64,000 nucleotides of DNA from JALOAT01 sp041677345 (GCA_041677345.1 JBAYQE010000005.1:1-64000), one strand, 5' to 3'; shown: positions 37,889 through 47,878, counted from the stretch's first letter. Numbers and translations are program-made. The notes: a model not told the origin generated them from the letters alone.

Positions 37889-38964
37889 TACTCGTCACCT
37901 CCCTTTTTCTGCGCTTTTTTCAAGGCGCTCACAGCGGCGTGTCCAGCCATGGCCGCGCCTACCACACCCATGGTGGCCAGCCCAACCTTGTCGGCGTTCG
38001 CCTCCACGCCGAACTGGTGCACGCCGGTCACGTGCTGGTAGAAGGAACCCTTGTCCCAGAAGCCGTCCTCGGAACAGCCGATGCACGGATGCCCGGCCTG
38101 GATGGGGAACGAAAGACCGCCATTCCAGCGCACCGTGGAACAGGGACTGTAGGTGGTCGGTCCCTTGCAACCCATCTTGTACAGGCAGTAGCCGCGGCGT
38201 GCGCCTTCGTCGTCCCAGGCCTCCACGAACTGGCCCGCGTCGAAATGCGGGCGGCGATAACATTTGTCATGGATACGCTGGCTGTAGAACATCTTCGGCC
38301 GCCCCTGGCGATCCAGTTCGGGAAAGCGATCGAAGGTGAGGATGTAGGTGATCACCGATGTCATCACCTCGGCGATGGGCGGACAGCCCGGCACCTTGAT
38401 GATGGGCTTGGCGGCGAGTCCCGGGACCTTGTGAATGGGGGTGGCGCGGGTGGGGTTGGGGCGTGCGGCCTGCACGCAACCCCACGAGGCACAGGAACCC
38501 CAGGAGATGATCGCCTTGCAGTGCTCGGCGGCGGTCTTCAACTGCTCCGTGAAGGGCCTGCCGCCAATGATGCAGTACATGCCGTCCTCATTCAGCGGCG
38601 GGTTGCCTTCCACCGCGAGAATGAAGTTGCCATCGTATTTGGCGATGGTCTCGTCGACGATGGCCTCCGCCTGGTGGCCGGCAGCGGCCATGAGCGTGTC
38701 ATCGTAGTCCAGCGAGATCATGGACAGCACCACGTCCTTGGCCAACGGATGCGCCGAGCGGATGAACGATTCCGAACAACAGGTGCATTCCAGTCCGTGC
38801 AACCACAGGACGGGAATGCGTGGCTTGGTTTCCATGGCCTCGGCGATCCTGGGCACGAGGGCAGGGCCGAGGCCGAGCGCCGAGGCGGTGAGGCTGCAGA
38901 ACTTGAGGAAACTGCGGCGCGTGATGCCCTGGCGGCGCATCACGTCATAGAAGGTCTCGACCAT
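37888..38964 (-). CDS. hupS: O2-tolerant group 1d uptake [NiFe] hydrogenase small subunit HupS/HyaA
   Basis: This 358-residue small subunit carries a twin-arginine signal (TRRSFLKF, residues 15-22). The proximal-cluster region is LECTCCSES with C60, C62 and C63, plus GSCASWGCVQ with C158 and C163, and VPGC at C194. Six cysteines instead of four mark the [4Fe-3S] proximal cluster of O2-tolerant enzymes such as E. coli Hyd-1 and Ralstonia MBH. Medial and distal cluster residues lie at 233-297 (IHDKCYRRPHF, YCLYKMGCKGPTTYSPCS, HPCIGCSEDGFWD). A hydrophobic C-terminal anchor follows (VGLATMGVVGAAMAGHAAVSALKK). It is the first gene of the hup operon, with a sigma-54 promoter about 45-60 bases upstream. 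Confidence 0.97.
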   Translation of the reverse strand: MVETFYDVMRRQGITRRSFLKFCSLTASALGLGPALVPRIAEAMETKPRIPVLWLHGLECTCCSESFIRSAHPLAKDVVLSMISLDYDDTLMAAAGHQAEAIVDETIAKYDGNFILAVEGNPPLNEDGMYCIIGGRPFTEQLKTAAEHCKAIISWGSCASWGCVQAARPNPTRATPIHKVPGLAAKPIIKVPGCPPIAEVMTSVITYILTFDRFPELDRQGRPKMFYSQRIHDKCYRRPHFDAGQFVEAWDDEGARRGYCLYKMGCKGPTTYSPCSTVRWNGGLSFPIQAGHPCIGCSEDGFWDKGSFYQHVTGVHQFGVEANADKVGLATMGVVGAAMAGHAAVSALKKAQKKGGDE

Positions 38965-39318
38965 GGACTCCTCCTCCGTTGAGGCAAATCCTTACGGAAT
39001 CGGTGCAGAGCAATCGACATGCCAACGATGTGAATACACGGAAATCCAGGCGTGTGGACGCGTAAGGCCGGGCAGCGGTGGAAATCCCGATGCCAAGCTG
39101 GAAGGCATGCATGGATGCGCGTGTCCATACCGTGCACGTGGAAATGCATCGGTGCACAGCGATAAGGCCGAGCGGGTCTTGCTCCTGCAGGTGCATGACC
39201 AACCCGCCGGTTTTCTGTAGGGGCGGCTTGATGCCCCAAGGGTGCACCGGTCCCGGGAGGGCCAAGAATCTGGACTCCGCTCGGAAGCATCCGCGGCGGT
39301 GCGTTACCATAGCGACCC
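38965..39318. other. divergent hupS/recC intergenic region
   Basis: No gene is seen in these 354 bases. It holds the sigma-54 promoter for hupS. Farther upstream GTGCAC recurs near 39142, 39152 and 39242, and a CTTG-N6-CAAG palindrome lies at 39227-39240. These are possible but unproven binding sites for an NtrC-family activator such as HupR/HoxA. The recC promoter must also lie here. Confidence 0.6.
39009..39024 (-). promoter_or_regulatory. sigma-54 promoter (-24/-12) of the hup operon
   Basis: Read on the minus strand the sequence is TGGCAT-GTCGA-TTGCT, matching the sigma-54 consensus TGGCAC-N5-TTGCW at all but one base, with GG and GC at the required spacing. Transcription would start near 38997, giving a leader of about 33 bases before hupS. 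Sigma-54 control by HupR/HoxA-type activators is known for hydrogenase operons in Rhodobacter, Rhizobium and Cupriavidus. Confidence 0.85.
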
Positions 39319-42300
39319 ATGTTGCGGGTCTACCATTCCAATCGTTTGGAACGTCTGTGCGAGCGCCTCGTGGAGGTGACTGCGGAGCCGTTGCCCGATC
39401 CCATGGCACCGGAGTGGTTCCTGGTGCAGACCCAGGGCATGGCGCGCTGGCTGTCGTTGCAACTGGCCGAGCGTACCGGCGTGGCGGCGAACCTGCGCTT
39501 CTTCATGCCCGCAGCCTTCGTATGGCGGCTGCTCGCGGAGCAGATCCCCGAGGCCGGCGAGGAATCGGCCTGGGATCGCGACACGCTCGCCTGGCGCATC
39601 CTTGCGCTGCTGCCGGAATTCCTGGACCAGCCGGCGTTCGCATCACTGCGCCGGTATGTGGCCGGCGAACGGCCCGCCTTCCGGCGCTGGCAATTGGCAC
39701 GCCGCATCGCCGACGTGTTCGACCAATATCTCGTCTACCGTCCCGATCTGATCCAGGCATGGGAGGGCGGCGCCGAGCCGCAGGACTGGCAGGCGCAACT
39801 GTGGCGTGCCGTGGTCACCCGCGCACACGCCCCGCACCGGGTGGACCTGCTGCAGCGTTTCCTGCATGTGCCACCGGACGCCGCAGCCCTGCCCGTACGC
39901 ATCTGTGTATTCGCGGTGCCGACCATTCCTCCCGCATACCTGGCTGTACTCGGCCGCCTGGCCGAGGTGATCGATGTCCATTTGTTCGTGCAAAACCCCT
40001 GCCTGCTCTATTGGGGCGACATCCGCGACGAGCGCAACCTGGCCCGGCTGCGCCGCCAGTGGGCACGCCTCGGGCAACCGGACCAGAGCGCCTACTTCAG
40101 CACCGGCCATCCGTTGCTCGCCTCCATGGGTCGCCAGGGCCGCGACTTCATCGAACTGTTGCACGACTATCCACTGGAAGACGAAGAACTGTTCGAAGTG
40201 CCGCCAGGGGAATCGCTGCTCGCGCAGTTGCAGCGCCACATCCTGCTGCTGGAATTGCATCGGGATGAAAAGGCCCGCATCGCGACCTCCGACCTTTCCC
40301 TGCAGGTCCATGCCTGCCATGGCCCCATGCGCGAGATAGAGGTGCTGCACGATCGGCTGCAGGCACTGTTCGATGCCGATGCCACCCTCAGCCCGCGTGA
40401 CGTGGTGGTGATGGCGCCGGATATCGATGCCTATGCCCCCTATATCGAAGCCGTGTTCGGCGCGGTGCCGGAAGGCCGCCACATCCCCTGGAGCATCGCC
40501 GATCGCAGCCGTGCGGCCGGTTCACCCGCGTTGTCCGCCTTTCTGAGCCTGCTTGATTTGCCGCGCAGCCGCTTCAGCGCCAGCGAGGTGCTGTCCATCC
40601 TCGAGGTACCCAGCGTGCTGCGCCGCGCCGGTCTCGACGAGAACGACTATGCGCGGGTGCGTGCCTGGGTGCGCGACAGTTATATTCGCTGGGGCCTGGA
40701 CGGGCGGGCACGCGCGGCGGTGGGACTGCCCGACGAGGAGGCCAACACCTGGGCCTTCGGTTTCCGCCGGCTGTTGCTCGGCTATGGCATGGCACCGGAG
40801 GCGGCATTGTTCCGTGGCGTGCTGCCGTATCCGCACGTGGAAGGTGTACAGGCCGAGGCGCTGGGACGTGTGCGCAGTTTCGTGGAACGCCTGGAACGCT
40901 TCGCCTCGCGCCTGCAGGGCCAGTATGCAGCGGCCGACTGGGCGATCGTGATAAACGACCTGCTGGAGGCCTTCTTCGACACCGACGAGGACGACAGCAC
41001 ACCGCTGCAGGCCGTGCGTGATGCCATGGCGGACCTGCAGGAGCAGGCAAGGTGCGCCGCTTTCAGCGAGGTCTTCGGCCTCGACGTGCTGCGCGACATC
41101 CTGCAACGCACGCTCACCGGCAGCGAGCCCGAGCAGCGTTTCATCGCCGGCCCGGTCACCTTCTGCTCCCTGGTACCGCTGCGCAGCGTGCCATTCCGAG
41201 TGGTGTGTCTGGTAGGCATGAACGATCAGGACTTCCCGCGCGTACAGCGCCCGCTCGGCTTCGATCGCATGGCACAGCAGCCACGCCCGGGTGATCGTTC
41301 CCGGCGGGACGACGATCGCTACACCTTCCTGGAGGCGCTGCTCGCGGCGCGCGACGTGTTCTACATCAGTTACGTGGGACGCAACCTGCGCGACAACAGC
41401 CTCATGTTACCCTCCGTGCTGGTGAGCGAACTGCTCGATCACGTGGAACAGGGCTTTACCGTCCAGGCCAGCAGCATGCGCGAGCATCTTCTCACCACGC
41501 ATGCGCTGCAGCCTTTCAGCGCGCGTTATTTCGGTACCGATCCGCGCCTGTTCAGCTACGCCGCTGAATGGCTGCCCGGGGCACAGGCACAGGCGGGTGA
41601 GCGCCGCGCACTGACGCCTTTCTGCGACGCTGCGCTGGGCGCGGCGGAAACGGCCGAAGTCGAGATCGAGCTGGCCGATGTGCTGGATTTTTTCCGCCAC
41701 CCCGCACGCCACTTCCTGCGCCGGCGCCTCGGTGTCGTGCTGGATGGGGACGAGGACGTGCTGGAGGATAACGAGCCCTTCGAGCTGGATAGCCTCACAC
41801 GCTACCAGCTCAACCAGGACCTGGTGGCCGATGTCCTCGCTGGCGGCGAGCTGACGGCACAGCGGCACAGGCTGCGTGTTGCGGGCCTGCTCCCCAGCGG
41901 CCATTTCGGCGACTTCGCCTTCGACGCATGCACCGCCTCCCTTGAGGACTATGTGGCGGTCCTGCGCCCACACCTGGGTGCGCCGCAGCCGCCGCTGGAA
42001 GTGGACCTGGCGGTCGGCAGCGAACGCCTGCGCGGCTGGCTGGACGGGATCACCGCGACCGGCCTGGTGCGCTACCGTCATGCGAAGCTCACAGCCGGCG
42101 ATGTGCTGGCACTGTGGATCCGCCACGTGGTCCATTGTGCGCTCCGGCAGGATGCCGGTGCGGCCCGGCACCTGGCCAGCGATACCTGCCTGGTGCTCGC
42201 GCCGGTGTCGGACCCCTTGGCCGTGCTCGGCGAACTGCTCGCCATCTACCGCATGGGGCAACGCCAACCCGCTGCGTTTTTTCCGCGCACGTCCTGGGCC

Positions 42301-42516
42301 TTCGCACAGGCAGACGCCGCCGGCAGGGATGCCATGGCGGCGGCACTGGCTGCCTGGCAGCCCGATGCTTTCGGCAACCGGTATACGGAGGCCGCCGACC
42401 CCTGCAACAGGGTAGCCTTTCGCGGCCGTGATCCCCTTGACGCGGAATTCGCGCGGCTGGCGCAGGCGGTGTTCGCGCCGGTACTGGCGGTGGCCGAGCA
42501 GGAGGCCCTGCCATGA
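39319..42516 (+). CDS. recC: exodeoxyribonuclease V gamma subunit RecC
   Basis: This 1065-residue RecC begins LRVYHSNRLERLCERLVEV and continues with FLVQTQGMARWLSLQLAE and FMPAAFVWRLL, the conserved start of the family. Later landmarks are RSVPFRVVCLVGMNDQDFPR and RSRRDDDRYTFLEALLAARDVFYISYVGRN. RecC holds the enzyme together and scans single-stranded DNA for the Chi sequence through an inactivated helicase fold. It overlaps recB by four bases. The order recC-recB-recD without ptrA between is common outside the Enterobacterales. Confidence 0.96.
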   Translation: MLRVYHSNRLERLCERLVEVTAEPLPDPMAPEWFLVQTQGMARWLSLQLAERTGVAANLRFFMPAAFVWRLLAEQIPEAGEESAWDRDTLAWRILALLPEFLDQPAFASLRRYVAGERPAFRRWQLARRIADVFDQYLVYRPDLIQAWEGGAEPQDWQAQLWRAVVTRAHAPHRVDLLQRFLHVPPDAAALPVRICVFAVPTIPPAYLAVLGRLAEVIDVHLFVQNPCLLYWGDIRDERNLARLRRQWARLGQPDQSAYFSTGHPLLASMGRQGRDFIELLHDYPLEDEELFEVPPGESLLAQLQRHILLLELHRDEKARIATSDLSLQVHACHGPMREIEVLHDRLQALFDADATLSPRDVVVMAPDIDAYAPYIEAVFGAVPEGRHIPWSIADRSRAAGSPALSAFLSLLDLPRSRFSASEVLSILEVPSVLRRAGLDENDYARVRAWVRDSYIRWGLDGRARAAVGLPDEEANTWAFGFRRLLLGYGMAPEAALFRGVLPYPHVEGVQAEALGRVRSFVERLERFASRLQGQYAAADWAIVINDLLEAFFDTDEDDSTPLQAVRDAMADLQEQARCAAFSEVFGLDVLRDILQRTLTGSEPEQRFIAGPVTFCSLVPLRSVPFRVVCLVGMNDQDFPRVQRPLGFDRMAQQPRPGDRSRRDDDRYTFLEALLAARDVFYISYVGRNLRDNSLMLPSVLVSELLDHVEQGFTVQASSMREHLLTTHALQPFSARYFGTDPRLFSYAAEWLPGAQAQAGERRALTPFCDAALGAAETAEVEIELADVLDFFRHPARHFLRRRLGVVLDGDEDVLEDNEPFELDSLTRYQLNQDLVADVLAGGELTAQRHRLRVAGLLPSGHFGDFAFDACTASLEDYVAVLRPHLGAPQPPLEVDLAVGSERLRGWLDGITATGLVRYRHAKLTAGDVLALWIRHVVHCALRQDAGAARHLASDTCLVLAPVSDPLAVLGELLAIYRMGQRQPAAFFPRTSWAFAQADAAGRDAMAAALAAWQPDAFGNRYTEAADPCNRVAFRGRDPLDAEFARLAQAVFAPVLAVAEQEALP

Positions 42517-45500
42517 GGCCCCTCGATCCGCTCACCCTGCCGTGCCACGGTGTGCGGCTCATCGAGGCCAGTGCCGGCACGGGCAAGACCTACACCGTCG
42601 CCACGCTTTACCTGCGCCTGCTGCTGGAACAGCAGCGCTCGGTACGCGACATCCTGGTGGTCACGTTCACCGTGGCCGCCACCGAGGAACTGCGCGACCG
42701 CATCCGCGCGCGCCTGCGCGAGGCCATCGCGGTGCTGGAGGGGGCCGAAAGCGAGGATGCGGTGCTGCAAGCGCTGATTGCCGCCCAGCCCGATCGTGCC
42801 GCCGCTGCGCGCCGCCTCGAAGACGAGCTCACCTGCATCGATGAGGCCGCCATCTTTACCATTCACGGTTTCTGCCAGCGCATGTTGCAGGAGCATGCCT
42901 TCGAGAGCGGTATGCCGTTCGACTTGGAGCTCGTGGCGGACGATCGTGAATTACGCCATGCAGTGACGGAAGACTTCTGGCGCCGCAATTTCTACACCGC
43001 CGACGCAGGTCTGGCACGCCTTGCCCAGCAGACCTGGGGCACACCGGCGGGACTGTACGAGACGATCCACAGCCATCTCGCCCGACCCGACCTGCGCGTG
43101 GTGCCGGTGATTGCCGAAGAGGATTGTGACGGTACGGCCTGGCGCAGGCTGGCGGCACAGGCCGCGGCCATGTGGCAGGCGCAACGCGAGGCGATCGTCG
43201 CCTTGCTCACCGGCACCAAAGACCTCTCCAAGGGCAAGGACGCCTATCCCGAGAAAAAGGTCCTGGAGGCCGCCGCCGCGCTGGATGAGCACTTCGCGGC
43301 GGACGCCGAGGATTACCTGCTGCCGAGCGGATTCGAGCTGTTCACCAGCGCCCATCTCGACGCCTCGCTCATGCCGTCGCGGCGCAACAAGGGTGCCGTG
43401 GCCCCCCGTCATGCCTTCTTTGACCTGTGCCAGGACCTTACGGACATGCGCAAGGCGCGGGTCATGCAGCTCACCGCCGCGGCGCTGCGCTTCTGCCGCG
43501 AGGAACTGGTGCGCCGCAAGACGGAACGTGGGCTGGTTTCATTCGATGACCTGCTCGCGCACCTGGCCGATGCCCTGCACGGTGCCGGTGGGGACGCCCT
43601 GGCACAGCAGGTGGCGAGGCGTTTTCCCGTGGCCATGATCGACGAGTTCCAGGACACCGATCCGCAACAGGCACGCATCTTTGCCCGCATTTACACGGGC
43701 CGTGAGGATTGCGCGCTGTTCATGATCGGTGACCCCAAGCAGGCGATCTACAGTTTCCGGGGCGCCGATGTGTTCACCTATATCGAAGCCAAGCGCGCAA
43801 CCGATGCGGAGCGCGACCGTTTCACCCTGGCTACCAACTGGCGTTCAAGTGCCGCGCTGGTGATGGGTGTGAATGCGCTGTTCAAGTCCCACCATGCGCC
43901 GTTCATATTCGCCGAGGACATCGGCTTCCATGAGGTCCAGGCAGCGGGCAAGGCCGATGCAAAACCGTTGCGCATCGACGGCGAGATTCCGCCTGCACTG
44001 CATGCCTGGTTCGTGCCGGCGGCACACGCCAAGGTGCACCACGGTCGCATCACCAGCGGCTGGTCAGCCGAGCATCTGTCACGTGCCTGCGCCGCGGAGA
44101 TCGCACGGCTCCTGGCACTGGGTGCGAAAGGCCGTGCCCGTATCGGCGACGAGGCCCTGGCGCCGCACCATATGGCGGTGCTGGTGCGTACCCACCGCGA
44201 AGCGGACCAGGTGCAGGCGGCGTTGCGTGAGGCCGGCATCCCCGCGGTCTCCCAGGTGCGCGAGAGTGTATTTGCCAGTGAGCAGGCCGATGAACTGCTG
44301 CGTGTCATGCTGGCCGTGGCCGAACCCACGGACGAGCGGCGGCTGCGTGCTGCGCTCGCCACCACCCTCGCCGGGTTCACGGCCGCGGCCATCGACGACC
44401 TGGTTCGCGACGAATTACGCTGGGAGGAATCCCTGGAACAGGTGCAGGCGTTCCATGAACGCTGGCTGACGCGCGGATTCATGCCCATGCTGCGTTCCTT
44501 GCTCCAGGCCTGGGAGGTCGCGCCGCGCCTGCTGGCCCTGCCCGACGGCGAGCGGCGTATGACCGATCTGTTGCAACTGGGTGAGCTCATCCACGGGGCG
44601 GCACGCGAGCATGCAGGCATGGAAAACCTGCTGCGCTGGTACGTCGATCAATGCAGTGAACCCAACGGCGAAAACGAAGAGCAGCAACTGCGCCTGGAAA
44701 GTGACGAGGCGCTGGTGAAGATCGTCACTATCCACAAGAGCAAGGGTCTGGAATACCCCGTGGTGTTCCTGCCCTTTCCCTGGTCCACGCGCAAGGCGGA
44801 TGGCAAGGGTGCGGTGCTGTGTCACGACGACGACCGCCGGCCGGTGCTCGACCTGGGGTCGCCCGCGTGGGATGCGAACCATGAGCGCGCCGAGCGCGAG
44901 CGCCTGGCGGAAGACCTGCGTCTCCTGTACGTGGCGCTCACCCGCGCCAAGCACCTGTGTTATCTCACCTGGGGACGCTTCGCCGGCGCCAAGCGCTCGG
45001 CCATGGCCTGGCTGTTGCACGGCGACGGCATGGTGGCGGAACCGCGCGCCTTCACCGAGAACATGAAGGCACTGGACGATGCGGCACTGCGCGGTGCACT
45101 GGAGTCCTGGGCTGCGCGTGTCCCCGGTTGCGTGGTGGTGGAAGAACTGCCGCCGGAACAGGTCGTGACGGCCTACCGCGCCGTTGCCGAGCTGCCGGTG
45201 CTTGCGGCATGCACGCCCCAGCGGCGCGTGAGCGTGGACTGGCGTGTCACCAGCTATACCGGTCTCGCTTCGGGCCACGATCATGAGCGCCCGGACTACG
45301 GCACGCGAGCCGAGGACGTGGAGGCACCGGCCAACGCGACCGGTCCGCACATCCTGCAATTCCCGCGCGGTTCACGGGCCGGTATCTTCATGCACAAGCT
45401 GCTGGAGCGCTGCGACTTCCCGCAGGCGCACGGCACGGTGCTGGCCGAAGAGGTGCAGAAACAGTTGCAGCGCCATGGTTTCGATGCGGGTTGGCAGGGT

Positions 45501-46070
45501 GCCATGGAGGCCATGGTTGCCAATGTGCTGGACACGCCGCTGGACGGCGCGGGGCTGCGCCTGCGCGAGGTGACGTCCGGGCGACGCCTCATCGAGCTGG
45601 AATTCTATTACCCGCTCGCAACCTTCGACGCGGCGGCACTGGTTGGCGTGGCGGCGCGCTTCGCCAATCACTTCGAGAGCGGTCCGGCATTGCACTTCCA
45701 CGTGGGTGCCGGCGTGATGCGCGGCTTCATCGACCTGGTGTTCGAGTACGCCGGCCGCTTCTATATCGCAGACTACAAGTCCAACTATCTGGGCGCGAGC
45801 ACGGCCGACTATGACCGCCCACGCGTAGCCGCGGCGGTAGCGGCCAACCGTTACGACCTGCAATACCTGATCTACTGCGTGGCCCTGCACCGCTACCTGA
45901 AACGCCGCCTCGCGGACTACGACTACGAACGTCACTTCGGCGGTGTGTACTACCTGTTCCTGCGCGGCATGGATGCGCGTCGGGGGCCGCAAACCGGAGT
46001 GCATTTCGACCGCCCCGCCGCCGCGCTGGTGCAGGCCCTGGATGCGCTGTTCGCAGGGAGGGCCGCGTGA
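42513..46070 (+). CDS. recB: exodeoxyribonuclease V beta subunit RecB
   Basis: This 1185-residue UvrD-type 3'-5' helicase and nuclease has Walker A EASAGTGKTYTVATLY, helicase motif II VAMIDEFQDTDPQQ, DPKQAIYSFRGAD, IHKSKGLEYPVVFLPF and LYVALTRAK. The C-terminal nuclease domain keeps the metal-binding RGFIDLVFEYAGRFYIADYKSNYLG region with D and DYK. The complex resects double-strand breaks, degrades foreign linear DNA and loads RecA after Chi. It is coupled to both neighbours by four-base overlaps. Confidence 0.97.
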   Translation: MRPLDPLTLPCHGVRLIEASAGTGKTYTVATLYLRLLLEQQRSVRDILVVTFTVAATEELRDRIRARLREAIAVLEGAESEDAVLQALIAAQPDRAAAARRLEDELTCIDEAAIFTIHGFCQRMLQEHAFESGMPFDLELVADDRELRHAVTEDFWRRNFYTADAGLARLAQQTWGTPAGLYETIHSHLARPDLRVVPVIAEEDCDGTAWRRLAAQAAAMWQAQREAIVALLTGTKDLSKGKDAYPEKKVLEAAAALDEHFAADAEDYLLPSGFELFTSAHLDASLMPSRRNKGAVAPRHAFFDLCQDLTDMRKARVMQLTAAALRFCREELVRRKTERGLVSFDDLLAHLADALHGAGGDALAQQVARRFPVAMIDEFQDTDPQQARIFARIYTGREDCALFMIGDPKQAIYSFRGADVFTYIEAKRATDAERDRFTLATNWRSSAALVMGVNALFKSHHAPFIFAEDIGFHEVQAAGKADAKPLRIDGEIPPALHAWFVPAAHAKVHHGRITSGWSAEHLSRACAAEIARLLALGAKGRARIGDEALAPHHMAVLVRTHREADQVQAALREAGIPAVSQVRESVFASEQADELLRVMLAVAEPTDERRLRAALATTLAGFTAAAIDDLVRDELRWEESLEQVQAFHERWLTRGFMPMLRSLLQAWEVAPRLLALPDGERRMTDLLQLGELIHGAAREHAGMENLLRWYVDQCSEPNGENEEQQLRLESDEALVKIVTIHKSKGLEYPVVFLPFPWSTRKADGKGAVLCHDDDRRPVLDLGSPAWDANHERAERERLAEDLRLLYVALTRAKHLCYLTWGRFAGAKRSAMAWLLHGDGMVAEPRAFTENMKALDDAALRGALESWAARVPGCVVVEELPPEQVVTAYRAVAELPVLAACTPQRRVSVDWRVTSYTGLASGHDHERPDYGTRAEDVEAPANATGPHILQFPRGSRAGIFMHKLLERCDFPQAHGTVLAEEVQKQLQRHGFDAGWQGAMEAMVANVLDTPLDGAGLRLREVTSGRRLIELEFYYPLATFDAAALVGVAARFANHFESGPALHFHVGAGVMRGFIDLVFEYAGRFYIADYKSNYLGASTADYDRPRVAAAVAANRYDLQYLIYCVALHRYLKRRLADYDYERHFGGVYYLFLRGMDARRGPQTGVHFDRPAAALVQALDALFAGRAA

Positions 46071-47878
46071 TGCGCCAAAAACTGCGTCACGCTGTGGACG
46101 GACAGCGCCTGCGCGACCTGGACTACCATTTCGCGGCCTGCGTGTGCGAGGTGACGGGCTGCGACGCACCCGAACTGTGGCTGGCCGCTGCGCTGGCCAG
46201 TCGCGCCACGGCGGATGGGCACGTGTGCATTGCCCTCGACGAGGCGGCGGGCCGTCCCGTGCTGGATGACCCGGCGTTGGTTGCGCCCGCGCTCGCGCCC
46301 TGGCGCGAGGTACTACGCGCCAGCGGTGCCGTGGGTCAGGGCGCGGACATGCCGCTGGTGCTGGATGAGCGCGCCCGCCTCTACCTGGGCCGCTATTGGC
46401 ATTTCGAACAGATCCTGGTGCGCGAACTGAGCCGCCGTGCCACCGCGGCCGAGATCGACGTGCCGCGCGCACGCGCCGGCCTGGCGCGGCTGTTTCCCGC
46501 CAGTGACGATGCGGATGACCCGCAGCGCCGCGCGGCCGCCGTCGCCTTGCTGCGCCGTCTGGCCGTGGTCTCCGGTGGCCCGGGTACCGGCAAGACCACC
46601 ACCGTGACGCGCTTGCTGGCCTTGCTTGTAGAGCAGTCCTGGCCGGCGGTACCGCGTATCGCGCTGGCCGCGCCCACCGGCAAGGCCGCGGCCCGTCTTA
46701 CCGAATCCATACGTCATGCAAAGCAGGCGCTCGTCTGTGACGAAGGTGTGCGTGCGGCCATCGTGGAGGAGGCATCCACGCTCCATCGCCTGCTGCGCGC
46801 CATCCCGGGCGAGACCGGTTTTCGCCATCACGCGGGGAATCCCCTGCACCTGGACGTGCTGGTGGTGGACGAGGCCTCCATGGTGGACGTGTCGCTCATG
46901 GCGCGCCTGCTCGATGCATTGCCGGCGCATGCACGCCTCATCCTGCTCGGCGATCGTGATCAACTCTCCTCGGTCGAGGCGGGCAGCGTGCTGGGCGACA
47001 TCTGTAACCGTGGTGAGGAGATGCCCTGTTCACAGGAACTCGCCGCACAACTGGCGCGCCTCGACGTGCCAGCACCGGCAGTGGGTGAGGGCGTGTTGCC
47101 CGCCATGGCTGACAGCCTGAGCGTACTTACGCGCAGCTACCGCTTCGGCAGCGACAGCGGCATCGGCCGGCTGGCGCGCGCCGTTAATCGCGGCAATGCA
47201 CAGGAGGCATTGGCGGTGTGCGATGGCGACAACCCGGACACCGCATGGCGGGAGGTGGGTGCCGCGGGCGTGGCCGAAGCCGTCGGTGCTGCGGCGCTCG
47301 CGGGCTATCGTGCCTATCTGGAGACGGACGATCCCGCGCAGGCGCTGGTGTGTTTCGGCCGCTTCCGTTTCCTGTGCGCATTGCGCACGGGGCCCTTCGG
47401 TGTGGCGCAGGTGAATGCCTGGGCCGAGGCCGCCCTGCGGCGTGCCGGGCTGCTGCCTGGGCACGGGCGTCATTATCCCGGCCGGCCTGTGCTCATCACC
47501 CGCAACGACTACGCCCTTGGACTGTTCAATGGCGATATCGGCATCATCCTGCCGGACCCACAGGCCGAGGGGCGCCTGCGCGCATTTTTTGCCATGCCCG
47601 ACGGGCAACTGCGCCGCGTGCTGCTGCATCGCCTGCCCGCCCACGAGACCGTGTTCGCCATGACCGTGCACAAGAGCCAGGGCTCGGAGTTCGACCATTG
47701 CCTGGTGTTGATGCCGGACGTGGATGTACCGGTGGTGAGCCGTGAACTGGTCTACACGGCCATTACCCGTGCACGCCGGAAGGTGGAGCTGTGGGGCAAT
47801 CGCCCCCTGTTCACGCGCGCCGTGCAGCGGCGCATCGAACGCAGCTCCGGGTTGCGGGATGCACTTTGGAGGGGGTAG
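46067..47878 (+). CDS. recD: exodeoxyribonuclease V alpha subunit RecD
   Basis: This 603-residue superfamily 1B 5'-3' helicase has Walker A VVSGGPGTGKTTTVTRLL, LAAPTGKAAARLTESI, motif II VLVVDEASMVDVSLMARLL, LLGDRDQLSSVEAGSVLGD and FAMTVHKSQGSEFDH near the C terminus. An N-terminal domain of about 130 residues contacts RecC. It is the last gene of the recCBD operon, and no terminator hairpin was seen in the following 130 bases. Confidence 0.96.
   Translation: MMRQKLRHAVDGQRLRDLDYHFAACVCEVTGCDAPELWLAAALASRATADGHVCIALDEAAGRPVLDDPALVAPALAPWREVLRASGAVGQGADMPLVLDERARLYLGRYWHFEQILVRELSRRATAAEIDVPRARAGLARLFPASDDADDPQRRAAAVALLRRLAVVSGGPGTGKTTTVTRLLALLVEQSWPAVPRIALAAPTGKAAARLTESIRHAKQALVCDEGVRAAIVEEASTLHRLLRAIPGETGFRHHAGNPLHLDVLVVDEASMVDVSLMARLLDALPAHARLILLGDRDQLSSVEAGSVLGDICNRGEEMPCSQELAAQLARLDVPAPAVGEGVLPAMADSLSVLTRSYRFGSDSGIGRLARAVNRGNAQEALAVCDGDNPDTAWREVGAAGVAEAVGAAALAGYRAYLETDDPAQALVCFGRFRFLCALRTGPFGVAQVNAWAEAALRRAGLLPGHGRHYPGRPVLITRNDYALGLFNGDIGIILPDPQAEGRLRAFFAMPDGQLRRVLLHRLPAHETVFAMTVHKSQGSEFDHCLVLMPDVDVPVVSRELVYTAITRARRKVELWGNRPLFTRAVQRRIERSSGLRDALWRG

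Noticed and set aside
39227..39240. CTTG-N6-CAAG palindrome as a HupR (TTG-N5-CAA) binding site
   Set aside because: The spacing is one base too long and the site is about 235 bases from the predicted start, so I do not call it.
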